NCBI GenBank assembly: GCA_035315125.1
Contig: DATFYI010000274.1
Location: 1 to 7,974, forward strand
Source: DATFYI01 sp035315125
Lineage (GTDB): Bacteria; Chloroflexota; Anaerolineae; Anaerolineales; Anaerolineaceae
Direction of reading: 5' to 3'
Length of the DNA stretch: 7,974 nt
Below are positions 1-6,244 of the stretch, piece after piece. Each line of letters begins with the position of its first letter. The first letter of the stretch is position 1. The translations under genes and the position numbers were made by a program. The notes below the pieces were generated by a model that did not search any database, was not told the origin of the DNA, and saw nothing but the letters and a program-made list of their open reading frames with translations.

Positions 1-757
1 CCTGGTTTTTGAAGTCGTCCGGTGTAACGGGTGGAGAATTAAATCCAAGACTTTCCGCCCAGCTCTGGTTATAGAAAAGCACCTGGGCGCTGCGCTCGGC
101 CGGAATGGCTAACTGCTGGCCGGACAGCCGATCCTGGTTCCAGTAAACCGCCGGAAAATCAGCCAGATCGGCCGCCGAGAGGCCCCACTGTCCATCACGG
201 ATATAAGTGTCTAAATTGACAATGGCCTGATTTTTTGATTGCCAGGTTGCCAGTTCATCGATGGGCGCCGCGATCAGGTCGGGCGGCGGGCTACTTATGG
301 CCCCGGAGACAGATGTGGAGCCGGGGGCGGGGGTGGAAGTAGCTAGGCTGCTGTCCAGGTTGTCGGCCAGCGATCCGGCGCTGCCCTGCTCACTGATGTT
401 TACTTTGATGCCCCACAGGTTGCTCTGGTTAAACTCATCTACCAGCAAGGCAACTTGTTTACCGATATCGCCGGTCCAGGGATGCCAGAAATTAACCTGG
501 ACACCTTGCAGGCTGTCTGGGGCAACCTCGATGGCTGTTAGCCGCTCGGTAGGACTGGCAAATGGCTGCGGGCTGCTCAACGCGGCGGATGTGCTTGCAG
601 GCTTTGTTTTGGGAGCCGTCGGGCTGAGAGCTGTATTCGGTTTGTATGAAAACTGGCAGCCGGACAGAATCAAGCTGCTTGCCAGAACTATAGCGATAAA
701 AGTAAAAAAGATGAACCTGGGGGAGCAGGGCTTTTTCTTTGGAATTGCGGTGTGCAT
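1..757 (-). CDS. ABC-transporter solute-binding lipoprotein (sugar type), C-terminus beyond the window
   Basis: The first 252 codons of an extracellular solute-binding protein are present; the gene runs off the left edge. A basic N-terminus (PKKK, residues 6-9) is followed by a hydrophobic stretch at 15-31 and a lipobox LSGC with the lipidated Cys at 34. A Ser/Thr/Pro-rich linker covers about 36-80. The binding-protein fold starts near 85 (VNFWHPWTG, then LLVDEFNQSN), and the segments LAIPAERSAQVLFYN (216-230) and SPPVTPDDF (241-249) are typical of family 1 carbohydrate-binding proteins. It should sit outside the membrane and deliver a ligand, probably a sugar, to a permease not in this window. 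An odd Ser/Thr/Pro-rich insertion lies at about 134-159 inside the domain. The ATG at 755-757 fits the signal peptide, although its ribosome site is weak. It follows the NUDIX gene by 37 bases on the same strand. The family is confident; the ligand is not known. Confidence 0.85.
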   Translation of the reverse strand, partial: MHTAIPKKKPCSPRFIFFTFIAIVLASSLILSGCQFSYKPNTALSPTAPKTKPASTSAALSSPQPFASPTERLTAIEVAPDSLQGVQVNFWHPWTGDIGKQVALLVDEFNQSNLWGIKVNISEQGSAGSLADNLDSSLATSTPAPGSTSVSGAISSPPPDLIAAPIDELATWQSKNQAIVNLDTYIRDGQWGLSAADLADFPAVYWNQDRLSGQQLAIPAERSAQVLFYNQSWAESLGFNSPPVTPDDFKNQ

Positions 758-794
758 TATGTCCAGTTTAACCGAAAATAGAAATCTTGTGTGA

Positions 795-1418
795 CTAATC
801 AAAATCGGTTGGCCAATCCGTATGGCGGTAGTGCTCGAACATCCGGCTGATTTCTTCATTCGTGACGCGCGTTAGCGAGAGCGGAGGAATGCCATCTTCC
901 GAATAGAAACTGGCATCGGCGGTTTCGGTTGGATCTGCTTCGGTTTTTTCCAGCAATTCACACAGGAAGAACAATTTGTAAGCATGGAATGGATACGGCG
1001 GGTGGCCGTGTTTGTTGCGGTCGTACAGCGCCAGCAGTTTACGGGCTTTGACCACATAACCGGCTTCCTCGCGCACTTCGCGTTCTACTGCCACGCTGGG
1101 GGATTCATTGACGTCGACCCAACCGCCGGGCAAAGTCCAACCGCCATCCGACAGCTCTTTGACCAGCAAAATCTGCCCGTTCTGAAAGATAACCCCGCGG
1201 CTGTCCACTTTGGGGGTGGCATAACCCGCCTGGTTTTGGAATATGCCCTGCACCGTTGCCAGGTCTTCCTGAGTGTAGCTGGATAAGATTTCAGCGGCGA
1301 TATGCTGAATTTCTGTATAGCGCTGGAGATCAAAGGGGTTGGTAGTAAAGGCCAGGCCGGTTTGTGAAAGCGCCTGAAGCTTCTGAGCCCATTCCAGCCA
1401 TTTTGGGTTTGAGGACAT
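795..1418 (-). CDS. NUDIX hydrolase with N-terminal NUDIX_N domain
   Basis: This 207-residue protein hydrolyses a nucleoside diphosphate linked to another moiety, using a divalent metal. The Nudix box is complete: G99, x5, E105, x7, R113-E114-V115-x-E117-E118-x-G120. Residues about 5-65 form a helical N-terminal domain like that of the NUDIX_N group (Bacillus YjhB-like proteins, in which CDP-choline and ADP-ribose pyrophosphatases are known). Residues 70-205 form the Nudix fold. The substrate cannot be read from the sequence; CDP-choline or ADP-ribose is an inference from the family. The ATG at 1416-1418 has a good ribosome site (AAGGGAGA on the minus strand, 4-5 bases away), so the start is firm. 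The gene is divergent from valS, and its start codon and ribosome site overlap the -35 region of the valS promoter. Its own promoter must lie further right, over the T-box leader; none is convincing there. The solute-binding protein gene follows 37 bases downstream. Confidence 0.9.
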   Translation of the reverse strand: MSSNPKWLEWAQKLQALSQTGLAFTTNPFDLQRYTEIQHIAAEILSSYTQEDLATVQGIFQNQAGYATPKVDSRGVIFQNGQILLVKELSDGGWTLPGGWVDVNESPSVAVEREVREEAGYVVKARKLLALYDRNKHGHPPYPFHAYKLFFLCELLEKTEADPTETADASFYSEDGIPPLSLTRVTNEEISRMFEHYRHTDWPTDFD

Positions 1419-1446
1419 TGACTCTCCCTTGGGATTACCGTATAAT
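1418..1446 (+). promoter_or_regulatory. sigma-70-type promoter of the valS leader
   Basis: The -35 box TTGACT (1418-1423) and a perfect -10 box TATAAT (1441-1446) are separated by 17 bp. Transcription should begin near 1453, about 20 bases before Stem I of the T-box leader. The -35 box starts on the last base of the divergent NUDIX start codon and runs into its ribosome site. Confidence 0.85.
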
Positions 1447-1473
1447 CATGACAATCTAATTCTAAGCGTGTTT

Positions 1474-1739
1474 TGCCAAAAGTAGTAGGTCAGCAGGGTG
1501 TTGGTAGAGAAGGAAGGCCGTGGGCTGAAAGCCTCCGCAGCGATCCCTGACCGAAGTCGTTTGGTAGTTTTGCCGAAGAAATCCCTTCTGTCTGGGAGAC
1601 TAGAACGGCACGGGTGAGCCCGTTAGCGCGAGACCCGGACCTGCTGTGTCCGGGCGGGAGTGCACCGGCACCTTCGGCGGTGAACTGAGGTGGTAACGCG
1701 GAAGTTGAACCTTTCGTCCTCATTCGACGAAAGGTTTTT
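1474..1739 (+). promoter_or_regulatory. T-box riboswitch, valine (GUC) specifier
   Basis: This leader senses uncharged tRNA-Val and controls read-through into valS. Stem I begins with TGCCAAA (1474-1480) paired to TTTGGTA (1560-1566). Above it is the specifier loop, with AGTA (1481-1484) on the left and GAA (1553-1555) on the right in the usual loop-E arrangement. GTC at 1556-1558 is a valine codon that would pair with anticodon GAC. The next helix is GGTCAG/CTGACC (1488-1493 with 1547-1552). AGAGA (1506-1510) faces AGCGA (1539-1543) as the AG bulge, and a distal loop is closed by AGGC/GCCT (1515-1518 with 1531-1534). Stem IIA/B is AACGG/CCGTT (1604-1608 with 1620-1624); its loop CGGGT can pair with ACCCG at 1633-1637 as a pseudoknot. 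Stem III is CACCG/CGGTG (1663-1667 with 1678-1682). The T-box core spans 1686-1701, and TGGT at 1691-1694 matches the ACCA end of tRNA-Val. The antiterminator pairs TGAGG (1686-1690) with CCTCA (1718-1722) and ACG (1696-1698) with CGT (1715-1717). Confidence 0.95.
1634..1654 (+). other. extra hairpin between Stem IIA/B and Stem III of the T-box leader
   Basis: CCCGGAC (1634-1640) pairs perfectly with GTCCGGG (1648-1654) around a 7-base loop. It shares bases with the possible Stem IIA/B pseudoknot (ACCCG, 1633-1637), so the two foldings exclude one another at that point. Confidence 0.55.
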
Positions 1740-1742
1740 GTT
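1708..1742 (+). terminator. intrinsic terminator of the valS T-box leader
   Basis: AACCTTTCGTC (1708-1718) pairs over 11 bp without mismatch with GACGAAAGGTT (1726-1736) around a 7-base loop, and the helix runs into TTTTTGTTT (1735-1743). Its left arm contains the CGTC that the antiterminator needs, so terminator and antiterminator cannot coexist. Control is therefore transcriptional, by premature termination before valS. Confidence 0.93.
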
Positions 1743-1774
1743 TAAATCATTCTTTTCACTCTTTCAGGTCACTT

Positions 1775-4480
1775 ATGCCAGAAAATAGTTTACCCAAGAC
1801 GTACGATTTCAAAATTACCGAACAGTCTCTGTATGACTGGTGGGAAAAAAGCGGCTATTTTACGCCTGCTAACGATCCCCATAATCCGGGTTTCGATCCG
1901 AGCCAAAAAACATTTGTGATTGCCATTCCACCGGCTAACGTAACCGGCGAGCTTCATTTGGGACATGCCATGTTTGTTTCCATGGAAGACCTGATGATCC
2001 GCTATCACCGCATGAAAGGCGACTCAACCCTGTGGGTGCCGGGCACCGATCACGCCGGTATTGCCACCCAGTTGCAGGTGGAGAAAGCCCTGGCGCAAGA
2101 AGGCCTGCAGCGCGATCAGCTTGGTCGTGAGGAGTTTTTAAAGCGCACCTGGGCCTGGAAAGAAAAATATGGCGGCATCATTACGCGCCAGATCCGCCGA
2201 TTGGGCGCTTCCTGTGACTGGAACCGCGAGCGGTTTACACTCGATCCCGGTCTCTCGCAATCCGTGCGTGAAGCCTTCGTCAGGTTGTACGAAAAAGGCC
2301 TGATCTATCGCGGCCCGCGCATGATCAATTGGTCGCCCGGTTTACGCACGGCGGTTTCGGATCTGGAAGTGGAATATTCCGAGGAACCGGGCACCCTGTA
2401 TTATTTCAAATACGTCCTGGCGGATGCGCCCGATGAGTTCATCCCGGTTGCTACTACTCGCCCTGAGACTATTCTTGGCGATACCGCCGTGGCAGCCCAC
2501 CCGGACGACGAGCGCTATCGTCGCTTTGTTGGCCGCAAAGTGCTCGTGCCTATCCTTGGGCGAGCCATACCGGTCATTGCGGATGAGTACGTCGATCGCG
2601 CCTTTGGCACCGGTGCGCTCAAAATCACTCCGGCGCACGATCCAAATGATTATGCTATCGGCCAGAAGCACGGCCTGGAGGTGATCAACATTCTGGACGA
2701 AACAGCTCATATCAACCAGAATGGTGGGATCTATCAAGGCCAGGATCGCTTCGAATGCCGGCGCAATTTATGGGAAGATATGCGGGCGGCTGGCCTGATT
2801 ATTAAGGAAGAACCCTATCTGCTGAATGTGCCTCGTTCGCAGCGCGGCGGCGAAATTGTCGAGCCGATGATCTCTACCCAATGGTTTGTCAGCATTAAAC
2901 CGCTGGCCGAAGCTGCCCTGAAGGCGGTGCGCGATGGCGAGGTGCGCATCGTACCGGAACGCTTTACCAAAGTCTATTACAACTGGCTGGAGAACATCCA
3001 GGATTGGTGTATCAGCCGGCAGTTGTGGTGGGGGCACCGCATCCCGGTCTGGTACTGTGACGGCTGCGGGGAGATGATTGTGGCGCGCACAGATCCAAGC
3101 GAGTGCCCGCATTGTCATTCTTCCAGCCTGCGCCAGGACCCGGATGTACTGGATACCTGGTTCTCGTCCGGATTGTGGCCTTTTTCCACGCTGGGCTGGC
3201 CGGAAAATACGCCCGATCTGGATTATTTTTACCCGACTTCCGTACTTGAGACTGGCTACGACATCCTGTTCTTTTGGGTGGCGCGCATGATCATGTTTGG
3301 CATCGAATTTACCGGCAAGCCGCCATTCCATACGGTCTATTTGCATGGCTTGATACGCGACGAACACGGTCAAAAAATGAGCAAGACCAAAGGTAATGTG
3401 ATCGATCCGCTGCTGGTCATGGATGAGCTGGGCACCGATGCTTTGCGATTTACTCTGCTGGTCGGTTCGACGCCCGGCAACGACATGAACCTGAGCACCA
3501 AGAAAGTCGAATCTAACCGTAACTTTGCGAATAAAATCTGGAACGCCGGACGGTTTGTGATTGGCGCTCTCGAGCAGGCTCCGGCCGAACCGCTGGCTAA
3601 TCCGCAGTGGACACTGGCCGATTCATGGATCTGGGCGCGCCAGCAAGCTCTGGAACGCGATGTGGATCGTTTATTCAACGCCTATCAATTTGGGGAAGCC
3701 GGCCGCCAGATTTATGACTTCTTCTGGAGCGAATTTGCGGACTGGTATGTCGAGATTGCCAAGTTGCAGCTTTCCGAAGGCGGCGACCGGGCCTATTATA
3801 CTGCCAATACGCTGGTCAAGGTGCTGGATAGCTGCCTGCGCCTGCTCCATCCATTTACACCCTTCGTGACCGAAGAGCTGTGGGGCCATCTCAAAGACGC
3901 AGCCCAGGCGCGCTCCAAATCTTATACGCCACGCCTGGGTTGGGAGGAGGCCTTGATCGTGGCAAATTGGCCGGTAGCGCAGTTACTGGAAGGCTGGGAA
4001 GAGCAAAGAGTGGCCGATTTCACGCTGGTTCAAGAACTGGTGCGCGCCATCCGCAACCTGCGCGCCGAGAAAAAAGTGACCCCCGGCAAGCGCATCCCGG
4101 CCATATTAGTAACCGGCGAACGCATGCCGCTGCTCCAGGCTGAGAAAAAGGTGATCACTTCGCTGGCTTATCTGGACCCCGCCGCACTGCGGCTTGTGCC
4201 AACGCTGGATGAGAAACCCCAGGGCGCTGCTTCTCTGGTGGTAATGGGAATTGAAGTTTATTTGCCACTGGCTGACCTGATTGATGCTGAGGCCGAGCGA
4301 GCGCGCATCCAGAAGGACCTGGATGAACTGGAGGGGCAGATTACCCGCCTGGAAGCGCTTTTATCCAGCCCGTTCGCTCAAAAAGCACCCGCGGCGGTGG
4401 TGGATAAAGAGCGCCTGAAACTGGTTACGTATAAAGAGTCGGCCAGCCGTCTAAAAGAACAGCTTAGCGGGTTGGAGTAA
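1775..4480 (+). CDS. valS: valyl-tRNA synthetase
   Basis: This 901-residue class I synthetase charges tRNA-Val with valine using ATP, in the cytoplasm. The catalytic motifs are PPANVTGELHLGHAM (52-66, HIGH form HLGH at 61-64) and KMSKT (534-538). The inserted editing domain, which removes mischarged threonine, contains ATTRPETILGD (from 226). A zinc-binding knuckle has C428-x2-C431 and C444-x2-C447. DVLDTWFSSGLWPFSTLGWP-type sequence follows it, NRNFANKIWNA (581-591) leads into the anticodon-binding helical domain, and a C-terminal coiled coil (about 833-900) ends the protein, as usual for ValRS. Length and motifs are complete. A modest ribosome site (AGGT, 1766-1769) precedes the ATG by five bases. 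The gene is preceded by a T-box leader with a valine specifier, which independently supports the amino-acid assignment. It appears to be a single-gene unit facing a convergent cluster downstream. Confidence 0.98.
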   Translation: MPENSLPKTYDFKITEQSLYDWWEKSGYFTPANDPHNPGFDPSQKTFVIAIPPANVTGELHLGHAMFVSMEDLMIRYHRMKGDSTLWVPGTDHAGIATQLQVEKALAQEGLQRDQLGREEFLKRTWAWKEKYGGIITRQIRRLGASCDWNRERFTLDPGLSQSVREAFVRLYEKGLIYRGPRMINWSPGLRTAVSDLEVEYSEEPGTLYYFKYVLADAPDEFIPVATTRPETILGDTAVAAHPDDERYRRFVGRKVLVPILGRAIPVIADEYVDRAFGTGALKITPAHDPNDYAIGQKHGLEVINILDETAHINQNGGIYQGQDRFECRRNLWEDMRAAGLIIKEEPYLLNVPRSQRGGEIVEPMISTQWFVSIKPLAEAALKAVRDGEVRIVPERFTKVYYNWLENIQDWCISRQLWWGHRIPVWYCDGCGEMIVARTDPSECPHCHSSSLRQDPDVLDTWFSSGLWPFSTLGWPENTPDLDYFYPTSVLETGYDILFFWVARMIMFGIEFTGKPPFHTVYLHGLIRDEHGQKMSKTKGNVIDPLLVMDELGTDALRFTLLVGSTPGNDMNLSTKKVESNRNFANKIWNAGRFVIGALEQAPAEPLANPQWTLADSWIWARQQALERDVDRLFNAYQFGEAGRQIYDFFWSEFADWYVEIAKLQLSEGGDRAYYTANTLVKVLDSCLRLLHPFTPFVTEELWGHLKDAAQARSKSYTPRLGWEEALIVANWPVAQLLEGWEEQRVADFTLVQELVRAIRNLRAEKKVTPGKRIPAILVTGERMPLLQAEKKVITSLAYLDPAALRLVPTLDEKPQGAASLVVMGIEVYLPLADLIDAEAERARIQKDLDELEGQITRLEALLSSPFAQKAPAAVVDKERLKLVTYKESASRLKEQLSGLE

Positions 4481-4576
4481 ATCTGGTCTCAGGCGGAGAC
4501 ACCGATCGAGTTGGCGCAAATGCGCTTAGACGCTGAGAAAAAAATATGGATTTCCGATCTGGGCGAACTATGCTTA

Positions 4577-4586
4577 GGTGTACACC
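4577..4586. repeat. 10-bp perfect palindrome between convergent genes
   Basis: GGTGTACACC is self-complementary. It lies just left of two further palindromic segments in the same intergenic stretch, and its GGTG could also pair with the CACC at 4594-4597. It may be part of a terminator, a dispersed palindromic repeat or a protein site; nothing in the sequence decides between these. Confidence 0.45.
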
Positions 4587-4592
4587 ATTGGC

Positions 4593-4649
4593 GCACCTCG
4601 CAAGGTGCCTTCGGCCGAAGGGGTGCATGTTATAGCGGATAGTTTTTTT
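4593..4649 (+). terminator. probable terminator region after valS with nested hairpins
   Basis: GCACCT (4593-4598) pairs with AGGTGC (4603-4608) around CGCA. The adjoining CCTTCGGCCGAAGG (4608-4621) is a perfect palindrome. GCACC (4593-4597) could instead pair with GGTGC (4622-4626) to enclose the whole block. Seven T residues follow at 4643-4649, overlapping the stop codon of the convergent PAS gene. The 16-base gap between structure and T-run is longer than in a standard intrinsic terminator, so termination is inferred mainly from position between convergent genes. No open reading frame of interest occupies 4481-4647. Confidence 0.4.
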
Positions 4650-4989
4650 ATTCTTTGACAATATGCGCACCATCGATAGGCAATGGCAGTATGAATTCAA
4701 CCAGGCCGGCCGGTTGGCCATCCTGGTACCAGGGCGTCTCGTAGATCAATTTATTTTGGCCGTTTTCTTCTTCGGTATAAATGTTCGATAAGGAATTTTC
4801 CAGCATGGTTTTTAGCTTGCTGAAGGACGGTTCCGGGTGGCAATCGAGCAGATTTTTCCCAATTAACTCTTTTCCACCATCTTTGGTGTAGAACTCGATA
4901 GAAGCATCATTCATCTCAAGGATTTTGCCATCCGTATCACAAACGGTGATGGCGCCGGGAAATTCTCTGATCCAATCCATAGAGTTCAT
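4648..4989 (-). CDS. single-PAS-domain protein, translationally coupled to mscL
   Basis: This 113-residue protein is essentially one PAS domain, a fold that binds a small ligand or cofactor or mediates signalling contacts. PAS-like features run from FPGAITVCDTDGKILEMND (10-28) through ELIGKNLLDCH to the terminal strands LIYETPWYQDG and GLVEFILPLP. No kinase, cyclase, DNA-binding or membrane segment is attached, so it must act through a partner or as a sensor on its own. The ATG at 4987-4989 overlaps the mscL stop as ATGA, with AAGGAG on the minus strand seven bases upstream; this favours it over the upstream in-frame start at 5088, which lies within mscL. The pairing suggests co-translation with the channel. 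Whether it regulates MscL is not shown. Two Cys (in VCDT and LDCH) are present, but no heme or flavin motif is evident. Confidence 0.85.
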   Translation of the reverse strand: MNSMDWIREFPGAITVCDTDGKILEMNDASIEFYTKDGGKELIGKNLLDCHPEPSFSKLKTMLENSLSNIYTEEENGQNKLIYETPWYQDGQPAGLVEFILPLPIDGAHIVKE

Positions 4990-5495
4990 GCGGTTTCTCC
5001 TTTGCTGGCCATTGTCGTTGTTAAATCTGACGTGCATTGCGGGCAGCGCACTGCTTTGATCGGGATGGTTGAAAAGCAATAAGGACATTCTTTGGAGGTT
5101 GGGGCTGCCGGCGCAGGCTGGCGCAGCTGGTATATCGGTTTTAAAATTAAGAAAAGCACGAAAGCTACGATCAAGAAATCGATCACTGTATTCAAGAACG
5201 CACCGTAATTAATGGTGGCTGCGCCGGCTGCTTTAGCATCTGCTAATGAAGCGTAGGGTTTACCGGATAGATTGATGTACAAATTGGCAAAATCAACCCT
5301 GCCCAGGAGCAAACCGATGGGCGGCATGATAATATCGTTGACCAGCGATGTGCTTATTCTGCCGAAAGCGGTTCCGATAATAACGGCAATTGCCAGATCG
5401 AGCACATTTCCTCTCAGTGCGAATTCCTTGAACTCCTTGAGCAAGCCAGAAATGCCCTTTACCGTACTTGAGTTTGCAACGGCGTTGTTTTTCAT
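4986..5495 (-). CDS. mscL: large-conductance mechanosensitive channel MscL with C-terminal zinc ribbon
   Basis: This 169-residue inner-membrane channel opens under high membrane tension and releases solutes during osmotic downshock. KEFKEFALRGNVLDLAIAV and the following DIIMPPIGLLLG are the family signature; TM1 is about 31-52 and TM2 about 100-121 (LNTVIDFLIVAFVLFLI). After TM2, in place of the usual short helical tail alone, comes a zinc-ribbon-like knuckle with C137-x2-C140 and C151-x2-C154 around STIPIKAVR. I recall similar tails in MscL proteins of some cyanobacteria and Chloroflexota; they are absent from E. coli MscL. The ATG at 5493-5495 is preferred because AAGAGGTG (minus strand, 5503-5510) sits seven bases before it; an in-frame TTG six codons upstream would swallow that ribosome site. 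The gene lies 27 bases after yjjX and overlaps the PAS gene by four bases. Confidence 0.95.
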   Translation of the reverse strand: MKNNAVANSSTVKGISGLLKEFKEFALRGNVLDLAIAVIIGTAFGRISTSLVNDIIMPPIGLLLGRVDFANLYINLSGKPYASLADAKAAGAATINYGAFLNTVIDFLIVAFVLFLILKPIYQLRQPAPAAPTSKECPYCFSTIPIKAVRCPQCTSDLTTTMASKGETA

Positions 5496-5522
5496 AATCT
5501 CACACCTCTTCAAAGATTGGGG

Positions 5523-6050
5523 TCAATATAGATCATCATTTTTAAATGGCACCAGTGCCAGGATTACGGCATGGAGGTATAGCTCGGTGCGGTCGATTAC
5601 ATCGCCTGTCAGAATGCCAATGGCCCCATTGGCCTGTTTGGAATTGGAGCGATTAAATACAATATCATCGGCTTCACCGAGCTCAATGCCCTGGCGGATC
5701 AAATCGACCAGTTTTTTGGGAAGCAGAAAAGTGCCGGAGCGGCTGCGACTGCGACGATTTTTTGAACGAACGACAATCCAGGCGAAGGCGCTGAGTTCTC
5801 CATCCTGTTCTTCCACGCCTCCTTCGATACCCACCCAGAAATCGGCCTGCGGATCCATCTGGAAGGCTGCATCGACCCGATTGCATGCTCCCAGGTAGGT
5901 CTCTTGATCCGTAAAAGGTTGAGAGTTGACGCCGGATGGCACTGAGAGCTGCCGGATGGTAAATTCTTCAGCAGGGAACATACGCTGGAAACCCTGCAAG
6001 GCGGCCTGGATTTTAACGGGGTTGTTCGAAGCAATGATAATCGTTTTCAT
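5523..6050 (-). CDS. yjjX: inosine/xanthosine triphosphatase (YjjX family)
   Basis: This 175-residue cytoplasmic enzyme hydrolyses non-canonical ITP and XTP to the diphosphates, cleaning the nucleotide pool. It lines up from end to end with E. coli YjjX as I remember it: IASNNPVKIQAALQGF (6-21), SGVNSQPFTDQETYLGACNRV (39-59), ADFWVGIEGGVE (69-80), GAIGILTGDVIDR (142-154) and AVILALVPFKN near the C-terminus. A very basic patch, KNRRSRSRSG (97-106), sits where the E. coli protein has a less charged loop. Length is normal. The ATG at 6048-6050 matches the family N-terminus, though no strong ribosome site is visible. It is the first gene of the minus-strand cluster yjjX-mscL-PAS, divergent from the thioesterase gene, and its promoter should lie in 6051-6140; I could not pick a clear one. 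Confidence 0.93.
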   Translation of the reverse strand: MKTIIIASNNPVKIQAALQGFQRMFPAEEFTIRQLSVPSGVNSQPFTDQETYLGACNRVDAAFQMDPQADFWVGIEGGVEEQDGELSAFAWIVVRSKNRRSRSRSGTFLLPKKLVDLIRQGIELGEADDIVFNRSNSKQANGAIGILTGDVIDRTELYLHAVILALVPFKNDDLY

Positions 6051-6111
6051 AAATTGAGAACCAGCGTTTCTCTATTTTACCAGAGTGTACTTTATCACCC
6101 ATAATAATGTG

Positions 6112-6127
6112 CAATGTCTGACAATGT
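6112..6127. repeat. direct hexamer repeat in the yjjX/thioesterase divergent region
   Basis: CAATGT occurs at 6112-6117 and again at 6122-6127, ten bases apart, so both lie on the same face of the helix. A further AATGT is at 6106-6110. It sits between two divergent genes, just upstream of a likely promoter. A regulator site is possible but the motif is short. Confidence 0.3.
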
Positions 6128-6138
6128 TACCTAAAATA

Positions 6139-6167
6139 TTGACAAGCCGCGTTTACGTGTGTAAAGT
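6139..6167 (+). promoter_or_regulatory. likely sigma-70-type promoter of the thioesterase gene
   Basis: A perfect -35 box TTGACA (6139-6144) is followed after 17 bp by TAAAGT (6162-6167), which matches the -10 consensus at four of six positions. Transcription would start near 6174 and give an untranslated leader of about 70 bases. No recognisable riboswitch is seen in that leader. Confidence 0.5.
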
Positions 6168-6244
6168 TAATCTGTGGCGGGGAATCACTGGCGGCAATCG
6201 GGGTGATAAACAAGCCAACCATCCTACACCTTCGGGAGGCAAAA

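Noticed and set aside
261..794. Long plus-strand open frame at the left end
   Set aside because: It lies opposite the solute-binding lipoprotein gene, which has a signal peptide, lipobox and family motifs; the plus-strand product has no recognisable features.
1440..1480. Minus-strand promoter for the NUDIX gene
   Set aside because: TTGGCA and TAGAAT-like boxes exist but their spacing (nine bases) is wrong; no acceptable pair was found.
1490..1723. Minus-strand open frame of 77 codons
   Set aside because: It is the complement of the structured T-box leader, has no convincing ribosome site, and its composition reflects RNA helices.
2768..3373. Minus-strand open frame of about 200 codons inside valS
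   Set aside because: It is antisense to a highly conserved part of valS; the motif content belongs entirely to the plus strand.
4464..4721. Minus-strand open frame of 85 codons across the valS-PAS intergenic region
   Set aside because: It overlaps the PAS gene in another frame and reads through palindromes and a homopolymer run; no protein-like pattern.
4986..5088. Longer start of the PAS gene at 5088
   Set aside because: It would overlap mscL by about 100 bases and add a non-PAS tail; the ATG at 4989 has a strong ribosome site and an ATGA overlap.
5272..5898. Plus-strand open frame of 208 codons
   Set aside because: It is antisense to mscL and yjjX, both firmly identified, and has Ser/Arg-rich shadow composition.
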